From contig CAVPRR010000004.1 of NCBI GenBank assembly GCA_963707965.1, positions 62,001 through 126,000 of the forward strand: a stretch of DNA of 64,000 nucleotides, given 5' to 3'. Numbering within the stretch: the first letter of the stretch is position 1; each line of letters starts with the position of its first letter. Shown here in pieces: positions 1 through 13,140 of the stretch. The position numbers and the translations under genes were made by a program. This DNA is from VRUE01 sp963707965. GTDB taxonomy: Bacteria; Actinomycetota; Thermoleophilia; Solirubrobacterales; 70-9. The notes under the pieces were generated by a model that worked only from the letters and a program-made list of their open reading frames with translations, searched no databases and was not told the origin of the DNA.

Positions 1-2406
<2,406 letters not shown>

Positions 2407-2408
<2 letters not shown>

Positions 2409-2429
2409 GAGGGACCGCGCACCCCTCCT
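2407..2429 (+). terminator. Short hairpin at the rpoC stop codon
   Basis: AGGAGGG at 2407-2413 can pair with CCCTCCT at 2423-2429 around a 9-nt loop. No T-run follows, so this is only a possible terminator or stabiliser of the rpoC 3' end, facing the convergent ATPase gene. Confidence 0.35.
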
Positions 2430-2439
2430 GCGGGGAACC

Positions 2440-3603
2440 CTATGACGCGAGCGGCTCTTTGGAGAGGCGGGAGATGAGGTCGTCCAGGGAGACGAACTCG
2501 ACCGTCACGTCGTCGTAGGAGCGAGTGTGGGGGCTGTCGATGTCAGTGGTGACCACGAAGCTCGGGCCGCTGGGATAGAGGTGCCTGAAGGCGGCCAGGC
2601 CACCCACCTCGAATGAGGCGGCCTTCCACTTGCACTCGATCGCAATTGGGCCGTCGGGACCACGTCGGGGGAGTACGAAGTCAACCTCGGCGCCGTGCTT
2701 GCTTCGCCAGTAGCGCAGTGTCCGCCGCTGGAGGCGCCCCTGAATCTCGTTGAGGACGAAGTGCTCCCAGAGGATGCCCAGGTCGTCGTCGCGCAGCGTG
2801 TCCCAACCGCGGTGGTAGCAGACGAAACCGGTGTCGAACCCAAAGACCTTCGGTGCCGCCACGATCTCGGTCGAGCGACGCGAGCTGAAGGGCCGGACAA
2901 TGTGGGCAACGAAGGTGGCCTCCAGCACCGCGAGGTAGTTTGAGATGGTCTGGCGACTGACCTCGCACGGCGCCGCGAAGCGGGTTGCCTCGAACATCCC
3001 CCCGCTTTGGGCGAGCAGCAGCTCGAGGAAACGCTGGAAGGACCAGTGTCGCTCGAGGCGGAACAGCTCCTGGATGTCCTTTGCCCAGTAGGCGTCGACC
3101 CAGTCCTGGAAGTCGCGTTCGGGGATCTCGTCCGCCAGGAACATTGGGGGCAGACCGCCGTGCAGAAGGCGGTGGCCGAGGTCCCCCTGCTCGAAGTCGA
3201 CGAGATCGGCGGCGATCATCGGCGTCAGCCACACGGTCTCCTTGCGGCCGGCAAGGGTGTCACGGAATTTCGCGGTCGCCTCGAGCGTCGAGGAGCCGGT
3301 GCCGAGAACCTGGATATCCGGGAAATGGTCGGCGGCGATCTTCAACAGCTCTGAGGGGTTTTGCAGGCGGTGGATCTCGTCGAGGACGAGGCGGCGCGCC
3401 CGCCTCTCCCGCAGGAAGCCCTCTGGGTCCTCCATCAATCGTCGTGTCCGCGGCAGCTCACAGTCGAAATATTCGATGTCTTCGAGACTGCGGCAGAGGA
3501 AGGTCTTGCCGGCGCGGCGGACGCCGGCCAGCCACAGCACAGACCGCCGGCTCCACGCCCGCTCGATTGCCTCGACCCAGTGCTGCCGTACAACCATATA
3601 CAT
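2440..3603 (-). CDS. AAA-type ATPase with DUF4143-like C-terminus
   Basis: A 387-residue P-loop ATPase. It has a Walker A GVRRAGKT near residue 30, a Walker B-like RLVLDEIHRL, and a sensor-like LGTGSS. The C-terminal half has the DUF4143 arrangement ending in a nuclease-like core (AEVDFVLPR, then IAIECKWK). Proteins of this architecture are widespread, often acquired, and of uncertain function. The upstream region is visibly more AT-rich than the surroundings. A TAnnnT hexamer (3606-3611) lies 2 nt before the first ATG and 8 nt before a second ATG two codons later (3597), so the true start may be 3597. The gene sits between rpoC and the rest of the str operon, convergent with rpoC. Confidence 0.85.
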   Translation of the reverse strand: MYMVVRQHWVEAIERAWSRRSVLWLAGVRRAGKTFLCRSLEDIEYFDCELPRTRRLMEDPEGFLRERRARRLVLDEIHRLQNPSELLKIAADHFPDIQVLGTGSSTLEATAKFRDTLAGRKETVWLTPMIAADLVDFEQGDLGHRLLHGGLPPMFLADEIPERDFQDWVDAYWAKDIQELFRLERHWSFQRFLELLLAQSGGMFEATRFAAPCEVSRQTISNYLAVLEATFVAHIVRPFSSRRSTEIVAAPKVFGFDTGFVCYHRGWDTLRDDDLGILWEHFVLNEIQGRLQRRTLRYWRSKHGAEVDFVLPRRGPDGPIAIECKWKAASFEVGGLAAFRHLYPSGPSFVVTTDIDSPHTRSYDDVTVEFVSLDDLISRLSKEPLAS

Positions 3604-3696
3604 GTAGTTTAGCGTTTAGACGTACCATATGCAAAGTCATCAACATATAGTTGTAGGAACGACGAGGGACTGCGGGGGCGACCTGCTTTTCGACGT

Positions 3697-4035
3697 CTAC
3701 CGGCGAGAGGCGCGCCGCGGCGCGCGGGCGCTGCAAGAGGCCTGAAGCGCGTCAAGGGGCATGCCCGCGGTGCCCTCCGGGACGCTGCCGGCGCGGCGGG
3801 CGCGGCGGTGCTTCCTCAGGCCGCCGCCGGGGCCGCGCCGCGGGCCACGGGGGTGCAGGGGCTGCGGGCGCCAGCGCCTGAAGCCGTCGTCTGTGCCCTC
3901 CTCGGCCGCACCGTCGGCCTGCGGCGGACGGCTCGCCCACCAGACGAGCCAGAGTGCGCCGAAGACGGGGATCTTCAGCACCACCAAGAGAAAGAAGATG
4001 GGCAGCCATCCCTCCACCACGATCAGTCTAGACAT
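3697..4035 (-). CDS. Small single-pass membrane protein (hypothetical)
   Basis: A possible 112-residue protein. It starts MSRLIVVEGWLPIFFLLVVL, one clear hydrophobic segment at residues 5-33, and continues as a Gly/Arg/Pro-rich basic tail. The start at 4035 is chosen because the membrane segment begins there; the upstream part of the open frame is repetitive and unlike protein. The tail composition could also come from random high-GC sequence after a shorter real gene, so the 3' end is uncertain. No family was recognised. It lies between the ATPase and the HAD-like gene, on the same strand. Confidence 0.4.
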   Translation of the reverse strand: MSRLIVVEGWLPIFFLLVVLKIPVFGALWLVWWASRPPQADGAAEEGTDDGFRRWRPQPLHPRGPRRGPGGGLRKHRRARRAGSVPEGTAGMPLDALQASCSARAPRRASRR

Positions 4036-4097
4036 ATCCAACCGCCTGTATCGGAAATCATCACCGACCCTCGGCTGATCCGTCTGCGGAGGGCGCC

Positions 4098-4163
4098 GCC
4101 GAACCCGAACGCCACTGGGAGGCGGCCGAGGCCGAACCCGAACGCCACTGGGAGGCGGCCGAG
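4098..4163. repeat. Two perfect 33-bp tandem copies
   Basis: 4098-4130 and 4131-4163 are identical 33-bp units (11 codons each) between the HAD-like gene and the small membrane gene. Read on the plus strand, one frame gives EPERHWEAAEA repeated. No start or conserved product was identified for it. Confidence 0.9.
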
Positions 4164-4190
4164 GGCGTTCCCCTGGATTCTCGATTCCGC

Positions 4191-4670
4191 TCAGCCGAGG
4201 CTGCGGGCCCAGGCGGCCAGCGCCTCGGTCTGGGCCTCCTCGAGGCCGAGGTGCGGTTCGGTGGGGACGAGCAGGGTCGGTTCCGCACGGCCCCGCGCCC
4301 ACTCGTGGCAGCTCTCGTCGAAGTTGTCGTCGATCCACGCCACCGCCCTGTCCCTTGTGTAGGCGTCAAGCGGCCCCAGCTTCCAGTGCGCCGAGCCAAA
4401 GCGGGCGGCGCCGTCGAAGCTGAGGTGGGGAAGCTCTGGGAGGCCCAGCATGTTGGGGAGATAGTCGTTGGCTTTCTCCTCCCAACCGCTCGCCCAGACC
4501 AGCTCGTAGCTCTCCGCCAACCGTCGCAGCCGCTCGCCGGCCGCGAGCGAGATGCAGTGCACCATTCCGTCGATCAGCTCGAACCGCGCCAGACTCCGAT
4601 CGGGTGCCTCCTCAAACCCGAAGATGCTGATGACGCCGTCCACGTCGACGGCGAGGATGGGCCGGCTCAT
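4191..4670 (-). CDS. HAD-like hydrolase domain protein
   Basis: A 159-residue protein opening with VDVDGVI, the HAD motif I (DxDGV). It has WASGWEEKAN resembling motif II with its Ser, and AVAWIDDNFD resembling motif IV acidic residues. This matches the compact HAD-like domain found in many actinobacterial hypothetical proteins; the substrate cannot be read from the sequence. The start ATG at 4670 lies 13 bp beyond the rpsG stop, so the gene is probably co-transcribed downstream of rpsL-rpsG, an unusual partner for the ribosomal genes. Confidence 0.7.
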   Translation of the reverse strand: MSRPILAVDVDGVISIFGFEEAPDRSLARFELIDGMVHCISLAAGERLRRLAESYELVWASGWEEKANDYLPNMLGLPELPHLSFDGAARFGSAHWKLGPLDAYTRDRAVAWIDDNFDESCHEWARGRAEPTLLVPTEPHLGLEEAQTEALAAWARSLG

Positions 4671-4683
4671 GAAGCCAGGCTAG

Positions 4684-5154
4684 CTACCAGCGGTAGTGGG
4701 CAAATGCCTTGTTCGCCTGCGCCATGCGGAAGATGTCGTCCTTCCGCTTCCAGGCGCCGCCCTGCTGCTGAATCGCGTCGAGGACCTCGTTGGCGAGCCG
4801 CTCCGACATCGAGTACTCGCGACGGTTGCGGGCGAAGTCGACCAGCCAGCGGACCGCCAGGGTGCGAGCGCGGCGGGCTGGGACCTCGACCGGCACCTGG
4901 TAGGTCGCACCGCCGACCCGGCGCGACCGGACCTCGAGCACGGGGGTGAGCTGCTTGACCGCCGCCTCGAGCGTCTCGACCGCGTCCTCACCGGAGCGCT
5001 CGCCGACGATCGCCAGGGCGTCGTAGACGATCCGCTCGGCGAGCGACTTCTTGCCGTCGTGCATCGTCTTGTTGATCACCTGCTGGACAAGCCGGTTGCG
5101 ATGCCTGGCATCGGGCTCGACCGGGCGGATCTGGGCTGCAGAGCGGCGCGGCAC
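4684..5154 (-). CDS. rpsG: 30S ribosomal protein S7
   Basis: This is 156 residues, the standard S7 length. It starts at a GTG (5154) just after the rpsL stop, giving a PRRSAAQIRPVEPDARHRN-type N-terminus and ending in AQANKAFAHYRW. S7 nucleates assembly of the 30S head and contacts the E-site tRNA and mRNA. Conserved segments such as INKTMHDGKKSLAERIVYDAL and GGATYQVPVEV are present. A much longer open frame exists upstream in this frame, but it is out-of-frame rpsL. The gene is on the minus strand, opposite to rpoC and fusA. Confidence 0.98.
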   Translation of the reverse strand: MPRRSAAQIRPVEPDARHRNRLVQQVINKTMHDGKKSLAERIVYDALAIVGERSGEDAVETLEAAVKQLTPVLEVRSRRVGGATYQVPVEVPARRARTLAVRWLVDFARNRREYSMSERLANEVLDAIQQQGGAWKRKDDIFRMAQANKAFAHYRW

Positions 5155-5167
5155 TAGGGGGTCGTCC

Positions 5168-5563
5168 TCATCCTGCTTTGACGCCGTAGCGGGAGCGCGC
5201 CTGCTTGCGGTCGGAAACCCCCGCCGCGTCGAGCGTGCCGCGCACGACCTTGTAGCGGACGCCCGGCAGGTCCTTGACGCGGCCGCCCCTGACCAGGACC
5301 ACTGAGTGCTCCTGGAGGTTGTGGCCCTCGCCGGGGATATAGGTGGTGACCTCCATGCCATTGGTGAGCCGCACGCGGGCGATCTTGCGAAGGGCGGAGT
5401 TGGGCTTCTTCGGCGTCACGGTCGCGACGCGCGTGCAGACGCCGCGTCGCTGTGGGGCCGCGACTCGCTTCTTGCTGCCCTGGCCCGACTTGAGTCCCGG
5501 CGTCGTGGTCTTCTTCTTGGGGCGCTTGCGGCCCTTCCTGATCAGCTGGTTCGTGTTCGGCAC
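5168..5563 (-). CDS. rpsL: 30S ribosomal protein S12
   Basis: A 131-residue S12, the decoding-centre protein. It begins PNTNQLIRKGRKRP and carries PKKPNSALRKIARVRL and the GRVKDLPGVRYK loop. The lysines in these two loops are the residues whose mutation gives streptomycin resistance; here both loops are wild type. The start is GTG at 5563; there is no obvious Shine-Dalgarno sequence, but TACCAT lies 8 nt upstream, so translation from a very short leader is possible. The next gene, rpsG, begins 13 bp downstream. The pair is inverted relative to the flanking rpoC and fusA. Confidence 0.98.
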   Translation of the reverse strand: MPNTNQLIRKGRKRPKKKTTTPGLKSGQGSKKRVAAPQRRGVCTRVATVTPKKPNSALRKIARVRLTNGMEVTTYIPGEGHNLQEHSVVLVRGGRVKDLPGVRYKVVRGTLDAAGVSDRKQARSRYGVKAG

Positions 5564-5674
5564 GGCCGCGCATGGTACAGGTCTTTCATGCCAGCACCGA
5601 CTGAGAGTCTGACCCGAAGCCCCGGCCGGACGGTCCGTCAGGCACGAAGCGCGGGCCGCTGGACGGTGGGATAT

Positions 5675-6721
5675 TCAGGAATGAAGCGCGGGCCGCTGCA
5701 GGCCCTCGTCCGGCTGCGCGGCCGGCGCGTCGCCCCGTTTGTGCGCGAACCGTCCGCGCTTGCGGCGACTGGCGCCACCGAATCTGGCCAGGCGCGGCCC
5801 TCTCGGCCTGTGCTGGCGCCGCCTGACGCGAGCCCCCCGCGCTCGTGGCTTCCGGGCCAGCAGGAGCCCTCCGAGCATCAGGCCCGCACTGGAGGCAAGC
5901 TCGGCGTAGAAGCCGTTGTCGAGCACGGCGCTCGTCCCCGAGAATCGCGATGCCTGCGCGGCGGTGTCGAGCGCTGCCGGAAGGTCCACCAGGAGGATGA
6001 CCGCGAGGCTGAGCAGTCCAAGTGCGAAGACAAAGCGGCCGAGCCGCCTCCTGCCGGTGGCCAGCGCGACCGCTGCGAGGGCAGCGGCAAGCAACGCCAC
6101 CGGGAGCAGCAGGTAGAGGTGGGGCTGGCCGGCACGCTCCACGCCCACCGTTGGCGGGGTCGCGGCCGGGAGCCCCGCGTAGCCGGGCTGCCCGACCTCA
6201 ACGGCTCGGTAGTCGACGAACTGCGACACCGCCAGGCAGGTAGCGGAGGCGACGATCACCGCGCAGATCGCGCGCTGCGGGGTCAGCACTGCGCTGGCGC
6301 GGGTTGCGGCGCGGACCGTCATGGCGAGAGTCCCGCGCAACTCCTTTTCGAGCGCCGAGAGGAGACGGAAGAGCAGCACGCCCGCGGCGCGCAGCCGCCC
6401 GCCCGCCCATCGCGACAGGCTCCCCACCACCGCGTGGATGCGCCGCGCCGGGGGGCCGGCGGTGGCCCGCAGGCGCCGCCACGAACGCTCGAGCGGCGGC
6501 CAGGCCCGCTCCAGCTGGCGGTTGGCCAGGCGGTCCACCCCTCGCGTCCAACGTACGGCCAGGCCAGATGCGGCGCCGATGCGCCGCCGTACCGCTGCTA
6601 TCATCGCCCGGCGCTTAGGCTTCCTTTTCGCTGAACGTTTCGCCGGGCCCGCTGGGGCCTTTTTCATGCGCCGAACCCGGTTCCCACCGGACGGCTTTCG
6701 TTTTGTTCGCCCCCGCTTCAC
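5675..6721 (-). CDS. Conserved hypothetical four-TM membrane protein
   Basis: A 348-residue protein with a very basic N-terminal 50 residues, a long amphipathic basic region to about residue 135, and four hydrophobic segments near residues 151-168, 202-222, 229-247 and 271-289. It ends in an Arg/Lys-rich tail. No family was recognised. The GTG start at 6721 has an AAGGG at a suitable distance; an ATG at 6667 is the main alternative. The gene is divergent from fusA, with only 21 bp between the starts, so the two probably share a back-to-back promoter. The basic tails on both sides suggest a membrane protein contacting nucleic acid or ribosomes, but that is speculation. Confidence 0.65.
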   Translation of the reverse strand: MKRGRTKRKPSGGNRVRRMKKAPAGPAKRSAKRKPKRRAMIAAVRRRIGAASGLAVRWTRGVDRLANRQLERAWPPLERSWRRLRATAGPPARRIHAVVGSLSRWAGGRLRAAGVLLFRLLSALEKELRGTLAMTVRAATRASAVLTPQRAICAVIVASATCLAVSQFVDYRAVEVGQPGYAGLPAATPPTVGVERAGQPHLYLLLPVALLAAALAAVALATGRRRLGRFVFALGLLSLAVILLVDLPAALDTAAQASRFSGTSAVLDNGFYAELASSAGLMLGGLLLARKPRARGARVRRRQHRPRGPRLARFGGASRRKRGRFAHKRGDAPAAQPDEGLQRPALHS

Positions 6722-6730
6722 GACAACCCT

Positions 6731-6737
6731 TACCTTA
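6731..6737. promoter_or_regulatory. Back-to-back -10 elements for fusA and the 4-TM gene
   Basis: TACCTTA reads as TAnnnT on both strands. On the plus strand the hexamer (6731-6736) ends 6 nt before the fusA ATG, so transcription would start at or beside the start codon (leaderless). On the minus strand TAAGGT (6737-6732) lies 10 nt before the GTG of the 4-TM gene. No Shine-Dalgarno sequence precedes fusA. Confidence 0.55.
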
Positions 6738-6742
6738 AGACC

Positions 6743-8854
<2,112 letters not shown>

Positions 8855-8906
8855 AGCGGGATTCGACGCACACGGACAGGCGCCCGCGGGGCGCGATCGT
8901 TCCAGC

Positions 8907-8912
8907 TATATT
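8907..8912 (+). promoter_or_regulatory. Candidate -10 (TATATT) for tuf
   Basis: The 166-bp fusA-tuf gap contains TATATT at 8907-8912, the best -10 match there, about 100 nt before the tuf start. No convincing -35 element was seen. A separate tuf promoter is common in bacteria. Confidence 0.35.
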
Positions 8913-9020
8913 TCCCAGGTTCGCCCTCAGGCAGCGAGATGTCGGCTGCCAGGTATTTCCAGACAGACTCAATCAGCCAACGCAGACAGAACCCGACTTC
9001 GAAAGGTAGAACGGAGAGCG

Positions 9021-10205
<1,185 letters not shown>

Positions 10206-10211
10206 CAATCT

Positions 10212-10233
10212 GGGGCGGGCCTAGGCCCGCCCC
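10212..10233 (+). terminator. GC-rich hairpin after tuf
   Basis: GGGGCGGGC (10212-10220) pairs perfectly with GCCCGCCCC (10225-10233) around a 4-nt loop, 6 bp after the tuf stop. There is no T-tract, as is common for high-GC actinobacterial terminators. It would separate tuf from the S10 operon. Confidence 0.6.
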
Positions 10234-10276
10234 GTCGCCGCTCTGGGGCGGCGAGACAACTGCAAAGGACATACGA

Positions 10277-10360
10277 CCGGGGCGGCGCCCCCTCTGAGTC
10301 AGGTGAGGCTCGGAGATTGAAAGGGCGGCGCCCCTTCCGCGCGGTAAGACCCGCGCGAGA
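10277..10360 (+). promoter_or_regulatory. Structured leader before rpsJ
   Basis: The 178-bp gap before rpsJ holds two near-identical hairpin-forming blocks containing GGGCGGCGCCCC (about 10278-10290 and 10322-10335), then a CGCGCGG...CCGCGCG hairpin just upstream of the purine-rich ribosome-binding region. The position fits a cis-acting leader of the S10 operon; regulation by L4 is known in other bacteria but cannot be claimed from this sequence. Confidence 0.4.
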
Positions 10361-10383
10361 AAGACAAGAGAAGAGCTTCAACC

Positions 10384-10704
10384 GTGGCAACGATAGCGGC
10401 GCAGAAAATCCGAATCCGACTGAAGGCGTACGACCACGACGCCATAGATCGGGCTGCCCGGGAGATCGTCGAGACGGCGGAGCGCACCGGCGCGCGCGTC
10501 TCGGGCCCGGTCCCGTTGCCGACCGAGAAAAACGTCTACTGCGTGATCCGCTCCCCGTTCAAGGACAAGGACTCGCGCGAGCACTTCGAGATTCGCACCC
10601 ACAAGCGGCTGATCGACATTCTCCAGCCGTCTCCGAAAACCGTCGACTCACTGCAGAGGCTGGATTCGCTTCCCGCCGGCGTCGACATCGAGATTCGCCT
10701 CTAG
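10384..10704 (+). CDS. rpsJ: 30S ribosomal protein S10
   Basis: A 106-residue S10 (also NusE), part of the 30S head and of antitermination complexes. It shows IRIRLKAYDHDAID, GPVPLPTEKNVYCVIRSPF and the signature EHFEIRTHKRLIDIL. The start is GTG at 10384 behind AGAGAAGAG. It is the first gene of the S10 operon, and rplC starts 2 bp after its stop. Confidence 0.98.
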   Translation: MATIAAQKIRIRLKAYDHDAIDRAAREIVETAERTGARVSGPVPLPTEKNVYCVIRSPFKDKDSREHFEIRTHKRLIDILQPSPKTVDSLQRLDSLPAGVDIEIRL

Positions 10705-10706
10705 GA

Positions 10707-11336
10707 ATGGCCGCGATCCTGGGAAAGAAGCTGGGCATGACGCAGGTCTTTCGCGAGGACGGAACGGTCGTCCCGGTGACCGTGATCGAGGCCGGACCGT
10801 GCAAGGTGACGGCTGTGCGCGACACCGAGCGGGACGGGTACGCCGCCGTGCAGCTGGCCTTCGACGAGGTGCGCGAGAGCAAGCTGAGCAAGGCCGAGCT
10901 CGGTCACCTGAAGAAGGCCGGCGCGCCACCGATGCGCCACCTGGTCGAGTTCCGCGACGAGGACCTGGGCGCCGAGGAGGGGCCAAAGGTGGGGGACGAC
11001 GTCACCGTCGCCGCGTTCGAGCCGGGCCAGAGGATCAAGGTTTCCGGCGTCTCGATCGGCAAGGGCTTCCAGGGCGGCATCAAGCGCCATAACTTCAGTC
11101 GCGGCCCGGTCAGCCACGGCTCCCACAACGTAAGGGCACCCGGGTCGATTGGCGCCAGCGCCTTCCCCGCCCGCGTCTTCAAGGGGATGCGGATGCCGGG
11201 TCAGATGGGCAACAGGCGGGTGACTCAGCGGGGACTCGAGGTCGCCGACGTGGATGCCGAGCGCAACCTGCTTCTGGTCAGGGGCTCGGTGCCCGGCTCG
11301 CGCAACGGCGTCGTGGAGGTGAGGACCGATGGCTAA
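10707..11336 (+). CDS. rplC: 50S ribosomal protein L3
   Basis: A 209-residue L3, an early-assembly 23S rRNA-binding protein. It starts AAILGKKLGMTQVFREDGTVV, with the conserved central loop GKGFQGGIKRHNFSRGPVSHGS and MPGQMGNRRVT. The start ATG at 10707 lies right after the rpsJ stop; longer open frame upstream is not L3-like. Its end overlaps the rplD start by 8 bp. Confidence 0.98.
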   Translation: MAAILGKKLGMTQVFREDGTVVPVTVIEAGPCKVTAVRDTERDGYAAVQLAFDEVRESKLSKAELGHLKKAGAPPMRHLVEFRDEDLGAEEGPKVGDDVTVAAFEPGQRIKVSGVSIGKGFQGGIKRHNFSRGPVSHGSHNVRAPGSIGASAFPARVFKGMRMPGQMGNRRVTQRGLEVADVDAERNLLLVRGSVPGSRNGVVEVRTDG

Positions 11337-11940
11337 GGCAACGGTGCTCGGAAAGACGACGAAAGCAGACCTGCCGAAGGACCTGTTCACAGAGCCGTTC
11401 CACCAGTCCCTGGTCCACGAGACCGCAAGGGCCGACCTGGCGGCACGGCGGCGTGGCACCGCCTCGACTCTCACCCGCGGCGAGGTCTCCTTCACCACCG
11501 CCAAGGCCTGGCGCCAGAAGGGAACCGGCCGCGCCCGCGCTGGCGCGCTGGGCGTTCCCAACCGCTTCGGTGGCGGCGTCGCGTTCGGCCCCAAGCCGCG
11601 CCACTACACCGTCAAGGTCAACCGCAAGGCCCGTCGCAGGGCGATGCGGGCGGCGCTTTCGGTCCATGCCGAGCGCGGCACCGTCGCGATGCTCGATCCG
11701 GCCGGCTTCGAGACGCCCTCGACCAAGACGGCCGCGGTGGCGCTGGAGAAGTGGGGCGCTGCCCGCCCGGTCCTCGTCGTGCTGGGGGCGGAGGAAACCG
11801 GCGTGCTCAAGAGCTTTCGCAACCTCGCCCGGGTAACGGTCGCAGAGGTTGGCGCCATCGGGGTCGCCGACGTGATCGGCGCTGCCTCCCTTGTCGTCTC
11901 CGAGGGAGCTCTAACGAAGCTTCAGGAGAGGTTGAGCTGA
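11329..11940 (+). CDS. rplD: 50S ribosomal protein L4
   Basis: A 203-residue L4, a tunnel-wall protein and, in some bacteria, an S10-operon repressor. It has the internal loop WRQKGTGRARAGALGVPNRFGGGVAFGPKPR (key basic Lys/Arg residues contacting rRNA) and the C-terminal VGVADVIGA-like helix region. It overlaps rplC by 8 bp and rplW by 1 bp (TGATG), which indicates translational coupling. Confidence 0.98.
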   Translation: MAKATVLGKTTKADLPKDLFTEPFHQSLVHETARADLAARRRGTASTLTRGEVSFTTAKAWRQKGTGRARAGALGVPNRFGGGVAFGPKPRHYTVKVNRKARRRAMRAALSVHAERGTVAMLDPAGFETPSTKTAAVALEKWGAARPVLVVLGAEETGVLKSFRNLARVTVAEVGAIGVADVIGAASLVVSEGALTKLQERLS

Positions 11941-12233
11941 TGGACGCTCGCACCGTGATCGTTCGCCCCGTCGTTTCGGAGAAGAGCTACGCGCTGATCG
12001 CCGAGGGCAAGTACACATTTCGGGTCAACGACCGCGCCCACAAGACGCAGATCGCCGCGGCGGTTGAAGAGATCTTCGACGTCGACGTGGCGGGCGTGCG
12101 CACCGCCAAGGTGCGCCCCAAGCCGAAGCGTCGCAACCTGAGCAAAGGCCGGACTCGCGGCTGGAAGAAGGCCGTCGTCCAGCTCGCCCCGGGGGAACGG
12201 ATCGAGCTGTTCGAAGGCGCCGAGACCGCGTAG
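11940..12233 (+). CDS. rplW: 50S ribosomal protein L23
   Basis: A 97-residue L23, positioned at the tunnel exit where trigger factor and SRP dock. It reads DARTVIVRPVVSEKSYALIAEGKYTF, then KTQIAAAVEEIFDVDV and the loop KPKPKRRNLSKGRTRGWKKA. The start is the ATG overlapping the rplD TGA; the frame is open further upstream but that stretch is rplD in another frame. Confidence 0.97.
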   Translation: MDARTVIVRPVVSEKSYALIAEGKYTFRVNDRAHKTQIAAAVEEIFDVDVAGVRTAKVRPKPKRRNLSKGRTRGWKKAVVQLAPGERIELFEGAETA

Positions 12234-12263
12234 GCGATGACCTTCATCTTCTAGGGAAAACCA

Positions 12264-13106
12264 ATGCCGAACCGCAAGACAAAACCAACCAGCCCCGGGC
12301 GACGCTTCGCCACCTACCCGCTGCGTGAGCAGCTGACGGCGTCAGAGCCGGAGCGCAAGTTGACCGAGGGCCTGCGCAAGTCCGGCGGGCGCAACGCCAA
12401 CGGACGTGTCACAGCCCGTCATCGGGGTGGGGGAGCGAAGCGTCGTTATCGGCGGATCGATTTCAAGCGCCGCAAGGACGGTGTCCCCGCACGGGTCGCA
12501 ACGATCGAGTACGACCCGAACCGCAGCTGCTATATCGCGCTGCTGCACTACGCCGATGGGCAGAAGAGCTACATCCTCGCTCCGGCGGGCCTCTCGGTCG
12601 GTGACCAGGTTCAGGCCGGCCCGGGCGCTGACATCAAGCCCGGGAACGCGCTGACCCTGGGAGACATGCCGACCGGCACGATCGTGCACAACGTCGAGCT
12701 CGTCCCCGGCCAGGGCGGGAAGCTGGGCCGCGCCGCCGGGGCCGCAATTCAGCTCGCGGCGAAGGAGGGTGAAATGGTCACGCTCCGGCTGCCCTCCTCG
12801 GAGATGCGGATGGTCCGTGCCGAATGCCGTGCCACCGTGGGCTCCCTTTCAAACGCCGAGCACCAGAACGTAAAGATCGGCAAGGCCGGGCGCAACCGCC
12901 ACAAGGGAAAGCGGCCTCAGACGAGGGGCGTGGCGATGAACCCGGTCGATCATCCGCACGGCGGCGGTGAGGCTCACCACACGCCCGGAGGGCACCCCGT
13001 CACGCCATGGGGCAAGCCGACGCTCGGCTACAGGACCCGCAAGAAGGGCAAGCAGTCGGACCGCTACATCGTGCGTGGCCGGCGGCGCGGGAAGAAGAAG
13101 AGGTGA
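12264..13106 (+). CDS. rplB: 50S ribosomal protein L2
   Basis: A 280-residue L2, needed for subunit association and peptidyl-transferase centre integrity. It shows NGRVTARHRGGGAKRRYRRIDF, VHNVELVPGQGGKLGRAAG and the C-terminal MNPVDHPHGGGEAHHTP loop with the conserved histidines, followed by the basic KKGKQSDRYIVRGRRRGKKKR. Length and start (ATG behind TAGGGA) are typical. Confidence 0.99.
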   Translation: MPNRKTKPTSPGRRFATYPLREQLTASEPERKLTEGLRKSGGRNANGRVTARHRGGGAKRRYRRIDFKRRKDGVPARVATIEYDPNRSCYIALLHYADGQKSYILAPAGLSVGDQVQAGPGADIKPGNALTLGDMPTGTIVHNVELVPGQGGKLGRAAGAAIQLAAKEGEMVTLRLPSSEMRMVRAECRATVGSLSNAEHQNVKIGKAGRNRHKGKRPQTRGVAMNPVDHPHGGGEAHHTPGGHPVTPWGKPTLGYRTRKKGKQSDRYIVRGRRRGKKKR

Positions 13107-13140
13107 CCGCGGTGGACCTGACGGAAAGAGGAAGTCGCTG

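Noticed and set aside
5646..5698. 16-bp direct repeat GAAGCGCGGGCCGCTG around the 4-TM gene stop codon
   Set aside because: A simple two-copy duplication with no associated gene or structure; it could be chance in GC-rich DNA.
10206..10383. A short ORF in the S10 leader
   Set aside because: No start codon with a ribosome-binding site and no protein-like composition; the region is better explained by hairpins.
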